8,340 nucleotides of DNA from NCBI GenBank assembly GCA_002431865.1, contig DJEI01000005.1:32600-40939 (forward strand). The letters run 5' to 3'. The translations under genes were made by a program, and so were the position numbers. Source of the DNA: Lachnospiraceae bacterium UBA5902 (GTDB lineage Bacteria; Bacillota; Clostridia; Lachnospirales; Lachnospiraceae). Below, in pieces: positions 4,971 through 8,340 of this stretch (position 1 is its first letter; every line of letters starts with the position of its first letter). Under the pieces are notes generated by a model that worked only from the letters and a program-made list of their open reading frames with translations, ran no database searches and was not told the DNA's origin.

Positions 4971-7724
4971 TTAACGATGCTTCTTTTTGCCTGCCACTGC
5001 TGCAACTGTCATTCCAGCAGCGGAAAACATCAGAATCAGTATCATTCCCAATGGTGCTTCGTCTCCGGTCTTTACGTTCTTTGCAGTTTTTACGTCTGCT
5101 GTTGTTGTTCCTGTGCTATCCGCAGCGGCTGTTGTACCATTTGCACCTGCGGTGGTTGCATCCGAGGTAGAACCGCTTTCCGTTGTAGTTGTAGCTGCAT
5201 CCGGTGCAGCAACCACTACCTTTGCAGCAGGAGATGCCAGATAATTTTCTGTCTCTGCATACCGCACATAATAGTTACCTGCTGCAAGTCCGCTTACCTT
5301 CGTACCCGAAGGAACGCTTATCCAATTTACCTCGTCAATACTATATTCCATGGCTGTAGTCACATTTTCAATGGCTCCATCCTGAGCCCCTGACTTGCCT
5401 GCGTTTACTGCAACCAGTCCGGTTGGTGCTGCCTGACTTGCCTTTGCTATTGTAAATGGCACCTGTGCCACTTCATGATATATACCCATGCCTGTAAGCG
5501 TTACGACTGCATTGCCGGCATTGGTGTTATTTGAATAAGCAACTGTGTAATCCGTTCCCTTTACCAGATTCTGTCCTTCATAGGTCACAAGCACCTCCGG
5601 CTCCTTTGCGGTTCCATCATAGGTGTATGTTGTCGGATTCAGTGTAACCGCTAAATCTGCATCGGTCATTCTTCGATAACGAAGCACTATGCTTTGGGCG
5701 ATTTCGCCATTTGCATTATTAATTGTATTTCTAAAATCTGCATCTGCCGGGTTCTTTTTTCTCCGTACAAGTGAATAACCGTCCGGCAGGAATTTTTGAA
5801 TAGATCCTAAGCTTTCCTCCAATGTGTTATGACCGTAATTTCCGATACCACCACCTACATTGCGTAACACCAGCTTTGAATCCTCATCCATTGTAAGCTT
5901 TTCTAACCAGCATTGCTCGGAGCCGTTATTTCCTGCTATCGTAATTTCACTTTCTTCAAGCTTCACACCACTATCCGTCATCCACTGCAGGTTTCCAAGG
6001 GTAGCCTTTGCATTTCGAAAGGTCAATACTCTTGTAAGATTCACACCGGCATTTGCAATCGTCCCTTTGTAGTCACCATTTGCAATTGTAAGCTCATTTT
6101 CTGCCGATAGCGTACCCAGAATTAAAGTATGTCCGTTCAAATCAAACGTCACAGCTTTTGTGTCAGCAATTGCCACAGATCTTCCATTTGCATACAAATC
6201 GCGGGTAAGTTTTATGGTATCTCCGTCCGCCAGGTATCGAAAATCATTATATGCTCCATCTCCGCCAAGGTCTCCGTTCAGCATTCTCTTTGAGGTTCCA
6301 TCTGCTCCTATCAGCTCTGCATATTCAATATTAGAGGTTTCACACACCATACACCGGCCCGAATATCCTAATATAATCGGATGTTCGCAATTATCTGCAT
6401 AATATACCTGACCGGTTGCCAGTACCTCTACCCATCTTGTTCCGCCATCTTCATATATTACTACATCATTCCGGGTCTGAATGGTTCCCCCAAGAATTGG
6501 CGGAGTATCAGATGCAGCACTTCCTGTTCTGCTTATTAAAATCTCGTTGCCTGATGTATTCATTATAATATTGCTTCCCGCTATGACCGAATATCCCTCC
6601 GCTCCGATAAGCTCAATCCCATATTGAGCCTGAAGCTCTGCATCACCTGCAATTGCTGCATTGTTTGCACTCTTCATGGCTATTCTTTCTGCATCCATCT
6701 TTGCATTTCCTTCAATTACCGCAGCATTTCCTTTTGACTGCAGCCGAACCGTTGACAAAGGTGCCTGAATCTCTGTATTTCCGGTCGACACAGCTCCCCC
6801 TTCACTGACTACGCTTACACTACCGCCGTCTGTTACATCTATATTAAGATTACCATTTACTGCGGTATTCTGTGCATTCAGCTCCACACCACTTTTTGCT
6901 TCTATCTTGAGATTACCTTCTGCGATTGCTTCACCTATAAACAATATACTTCGATTTGAGGTGGTTCCATTGGATGACACAAACACATCCTTTGCTTTGA
7001 AAAAAGCTTCCGATGCATTTATACTACTTCCGTTAATTAAATCCAAATAATTAAGAGTATTGGTCTTTATCAGGCTGATTTCTCCGTTTTGTGCATCCGT
7101 TGCCTCTATCATATGCTTCACCGTTCCATCCAACAGGTATAAGCCAAAATTGCTTGCCTCAAGCTTAACCGAACCAGCAGATATGAATGCATCACCGACA
7201 ATTGCATCACTACTAAATGCTATTTCTCCGGTGGTTTTTAAATCTACCAGAGAAAGTCCCTTTATAAGAGCATTTCCGCCATCCCCGCTAAGCACAATAT
7301 TTCCGGTATATTCATCCGTTATAAGGGCTGCGTCCGCAGTTCCTGCAATCAATGCGTCCGTATCTCCATTGTTTGCCAAATAGAACCTGCCAGACCCTTT
7401 CAACGCCAGGGTTCCGTTTTCAATTTTCAGGATTTCTGTTGAACTCGCTCCATTTGAATATATCATTACATTATTGTATACTTCTATAATGCCGGCATTA
7501 TAGTATATATACACCGAAGGTAGCGCAGCCGGGTCGCACTCACTCATGGTTCCGCTTCCTCTGCTTCCTCCAAATTCATAGTATTTACCATCCTGCAATT
7601 CAGTTCCGTTTATGGATACCTTCAAGGTCTCTGCCTTTACAGAACCCTGCGTTCCGATAAATACAGCCGTCACCAGCAGCAGTACCGCTGCTAATATTCC
7701 ATATGCTTTCTTTTTCAATTTCAT
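4971..7724 (-). CDS. Large secreted surface protein with beta-solenoid repeats and sortase-like tail
   Basis: This is a 917-residue surface protein. A signal peptide spans residues 1-31 (KLKKK, hydrophobic core, cleavage near VKA). Residues 34-400 are beta-rich with many short G-N/D-x-I repeats. A small Cys cluster is at 446-461 (C446, C458, C461). A second beta-rich stretch is at about 475-620 (TFDLNGHTLILG). An Ig-like repeat lies at about 693-760 (YTYDGTAKEPEV...GTDYTVAYSNN...NAG) and a second small beta module at about 767-840 (MEYSIDEVNW...YYVRYAET). A Thr/Ser/Ala-rich stalk (842-880) leads to VKTGDE (884-889), a hydrophobic segment (about 891-911) and GKKKHR. The sorting motif is degenerate, with Val in place of LP. 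GGGAGGT lies just before the ATG. The promoter and LytTR-like boxes are upstream. A wall-anchored adhesin or surface-layer role is inferred; the ligand is unknown. Confidence 0.88.
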   Translation of the reverse strand: MKLKKKAYGILAAVLLLVTAVFIGTQGSVKAETLKVSINGTELQDGKYYEFGGSRGSGTMSECDPAALPSVYIYYNAGIIEVYNNVMIYSNGASSTEILKIENGTLALKGSGRFYLANNGDTDALIAGTADAALITDEYTGNIVLSGDGGNALIKGLSLVDLKTTGEIAFSSDAIVGDAFISAGSVKLEASNFGLYLLDGTVKHMIEATDAQNGEISLIKTNTLNYLDLINGSSINASEAFFKAKDVFVSSNGTTSNRSILFIGEAIAEGNLKIEAKSGVELNAQNTAVNGNLNIDVTDGGSVSVVSEGGAVSTGNTEIQAPLSTVRLQSKGNAAVIEGNAKMDAERIAMKSANNAAIAGDAELQAQYGIELIGAEGYSVIAGSNIIMNTSGNEILISRTGSAASDTPPILGGTIQTRNDVVIYEDGGTRWVEVLATGQVYYADNCEHPIILGYSGRCMVCETSNIEYAELIGADGTSKRMLNGDLGGDGAYNDFRYLADGDTIKLTRDLYANGRSVAIADTKAVTFDLNGHTLILGTLSAENELTIANGDYKGTIANAGVNLTRVLTFRNAKATLGNLQWMTDSGVKLEESEITIAGNNGSEQCWLEKLTMDEDSKLVLRNVGGGIGNYGHNTLEESLGSIQKFLPDGYSLVRRKKNPADADFRNTINNANGEIAQSIVLRYRRMTDADLAVTLNPTTYTYDGTAKEPEVLVTYEGQNLVKGTDYTVAYSNNTNAGNAVVTLTGMGIYHEVAQVPFTIAKASQAAPTGLVAVNAGKSGAQDGAIENVTTAMEYSIDEVNWISVPSGTKVSGLAAGNYYVRYAETENYLASPAAKVVVAAPDAATTTTESGSTSDATTAGANGTTAAADSTGTTTADVKTAKNVKTGDEAPLGMILILMFSAAGMTVAAVAGKKKHR
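5445..5648 (-). other. Ig-like (MBG/YDG-type) domain within the 917-aa protein
   Basis: Residues 693-760 show the pattern YDGTAKEPEV..., L-x-x-GTDYTVAYSNN, NAGNAVVTLTGMGIY and a closing PFTIAKAS. I recognise this as the small Ig-like repeat found singly or in tandem near the stalk of many Firmicute surface proteins. Only one copy is present. It probably serves as a spacer that lifts the N-terminal solenoid off the wall. Confidence 0.6.
6525..6917 (-). repeat. Beta-solenoid coding repeats, period 21-24 residues
   Basis: Residues 270-400 of the 917-aa protein contain turns beginning G-N/D/S-x-x-I/M/L at Gly270, 291, 315, 339, 360 and 383 (spacings 21, 24, 24, 21 and 23). Each is followed by alternating hydrophobic residues and often AV or AVI before the next Gly. 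Similar but weaker turns run upstream (for example near Gly177). The pattern fits a beta-solenoid of short strands. I do not match it to a named repeat family. Confidence 0.6.
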
Positions 7725-7786
7725 AGATTACCTCCCAAATTTTCTTTATTAAATATCCTTTACTATGAAATTACATGCTAGTCTTT

Positions 7787-7816
7787 TTTATAACATTTCC
7801 GGCAAAGCAGTGTCAA
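7787..7816 (-). promoter_or_regulatory. Promoter of the surface-protein operon
   Basis: On the minus strand the -35 is a perfect TTGACA (7811-7816) and the -10 is TATAAA (7787-7792), with an 18-bp spacer (17 if the -10 is read as TTATAA). The expected leader is about 55 nt and ends in the GGGAGGT ribosome binding site. I see no other convincing promoter before the 36-aa ORF or the 710-aa gene, so this probably drives all three genes. Confidence 0.75.
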
Positions 7817-7823
7817 CCCATAT

Positions 7824-7883
7824 GGGATGAACGGTAAAATTCTGGGACGAAAGGTAAATTTCTGGAATGAATCGTTAGTAATT
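7824..7883 (-). promoter_or_regulatory. Three tandem 20-bp units, LytTR-type response regulator site candidate
   Basis: The plus strand reads GGGATGAACGGTAAAATTCT, GGGACGAAAGGTAAATTTCT and GGAATGAATCGTTAGTAATT, in exact 20-bp register. On the minus strand the boxes are ACCGTTCAT (7827-7835), ACCTTTCGT (7847-7855) and ACGATTCAT (7867-7875). The first fits the published LytTR direct-repeat consensus [TA][AC][CA]GTTN[AG][TG] at all nine positions, the second at eight and the third at seven. Spacers are 11 bp, against the usual 12-13. The array lies directly upstream of the -35 of the 917-aa gene, where an activator would bind. No LytTR gene is in the window. Confidence 0.6.
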
Positions 7884-8139
7884 TAAAGGTGTATGTACTA
7901 TAATAAACGCATATATGCAGATACAATTAAAAGATTTTATTGCTATTTACAGCAGCGTAATTTCCAGGAACGTTAAAGGAATCTATCTATATTGCGGCTT
8001 GCAATTGTTGATGATAATACAGCAGAATCTGCAACCACTTCTCTCCATACAGCATCTGTCATTTTTGTTTCCATTGAAAATTACGCCTATAAAGGCTTAC
8101 TTATTCAATATACTCATTTTCAAATGTTCTATGCTCCAT
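7884..8139. other. Intergenic stretch without a supported gene
   Basis: This lies between the DUF4143-type gene and the LytTR-like boxes. A 33-codon minus-strand ORF (7973-8074) has no ribosome binding site, and a plus-strand frame opening at 7915 runs into the antisense of the gene at 8140-8340. A small GCCT-ATAA-AGGC hairpin (8085-8096), followed on the minus strand by an AT-rich run, could be a weak terminator for the upstream gene. A perfect TATAAT on the plus strand (7899-7904) has only a poor -35. Confidence 0.5.
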
Positions 8140-8340
8140 TTATATAAGCTCCTTATCCAAAAGGAAATCAATCACATTGATATTCAAAATGCCATTGTCA
8201 TCATACCAACGCTTTCCAATATCTTTCCTTACCACTATTTTAGGGAAAGAATCTCCTGTGAGCATAAATGATCTGAGTTCTACTTCTGCTTTTTCATCAG
8301 TAAGCATTGCATACGCTGACTGGATATAGGTTCGTTTTCC
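8140..8340 (-). CDS. ATP-binding protein, AAA/DUF4143 type, C-terminal fragment (5' end outside window)
   Basis: The minus strand is open from the window edge to TAA at 8140-8142, giving the last 66 residues. The fragment begins GKRTYIQSAYAM, continues E-x-ELRSF and D-SFPKIVVRKD, then has NG-x-L-x-x-NVIDFLL and a short tail. This is the typical end of the AAA/DUF4143 ATPases that are abundant in gut anaerobes: a YIQ-x-AY strand of the nuclease-like C-terminal fold, an R-x-F core, a PK-x-V strand and a final IDFLL helix. The P-loop and middle domain would lie beyond the window. The gene appears to end normally. The cellular role of this family is poorly known. It is probably unrelated to the downstream surface operon, which has its own promoter. 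Confidence 0.75.
   Translation of the reverse strand, partial: GKRTYIQSAYAMLTDEKAEVELRSFMLTGDSFPKIVVRKDIGKRWYDDNGILNINVIDFLLDKELI

Noticed and set aside
7973..8074. 33-codon minus-strand ORF downstream of the DUF4143-type gene
   Set aside because: There is no Shine-Dalgarno sequence and no recognisable relative. A frame of this length is expected by chance in a 400-bp gap.
7915..8271. 118-codon plus-strand ORF
   Set aside because: No ribosome binding site precedes its ATG. Its distal third is antisense to the recognisable end of the DUF4143-type protein, and the translation looks like AT-rich random sequence.
1..8340. CRISPR array, tRNA, rRNA, insertion sequence or phage genes
   Set aside because: I saw no regularly spaced DNA repeats with unique spacers, no tRNA-like cloverleaf, no transposase or integrase reading frame, and no terminal inverted repeats flanking a gene.

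Overview
The window looks like chromosomal DNA from an anaerobic, low-to-mid GC Firmicute, most likely a gut Lachnospiraceae (Clostridium cluster XIVa). This rests on the strong GGAGG-type ribosome binding sites, the style of the two large signal-peptide and sortase-tail surface proteins, the NAD-dependent lactate dehydrogenase, and a GGACAGAG...CTCTGTCC hairpin of a kind I remember as common in these genomes. The lineage is an inference. Every gene I can support is on the minus strand, so transcription runs from high to low coordinates.

In transcription order: (1) At the right edge is the last 66 codons of an ATP-binding protein of the AAA/DUF4143 type (8140-8340). (2) A gap of about 415 bp follows. 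It holds three tandem 20-bp units resembling LytTR-type response regulator sites (7824-7883), directly upstream of a good sigma-A promoter (7787-7816). (3) That promoter serves a probable operon of a 917-aa surface protein (4971-7724), a 36-codon small ORF (4850-4960), and a 710-aa surface protein (2721-4853). The small ORF's stop overlaps the next start as ATGA. Both large proteins have a signal peptide, beta-solenoid-like repeats and a C-terminal TGD motif, hydrophobic segment and basic tail. The operon ends at an intrinsic terminator (2641-2680).

(4) Next is a second operon: L-lactate dehydrogenase (1534-2490) and, 14 nt downstream, an unrecognised eight-helix membrane protein (755-1519). 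Its promoter is TTGACA-16-TATACT with an extended -10, and a perfect 19-bp palindrome with a Fur-family 7-1-7 core sits on the expected transcription start. The operon ends in a REP-like hairpin with a T-tract (666-716). (5) Last is a monocistronic small four-helix membrane protein (198-584) with its own extended -10 promoter. The first 197 bp carry no gene I can support.

Two regulatory signals deserve most attention. The LytTR-like array suggests that the surface-protein operon answers a cell-density or peptide-sensing response regulator. The Fur/Zur-like operator on ldh would tie lactate fermentation to metal status. The coupled small ORF is the most plausible undescribed gene. I did not find a complete new defence or mobile system here.
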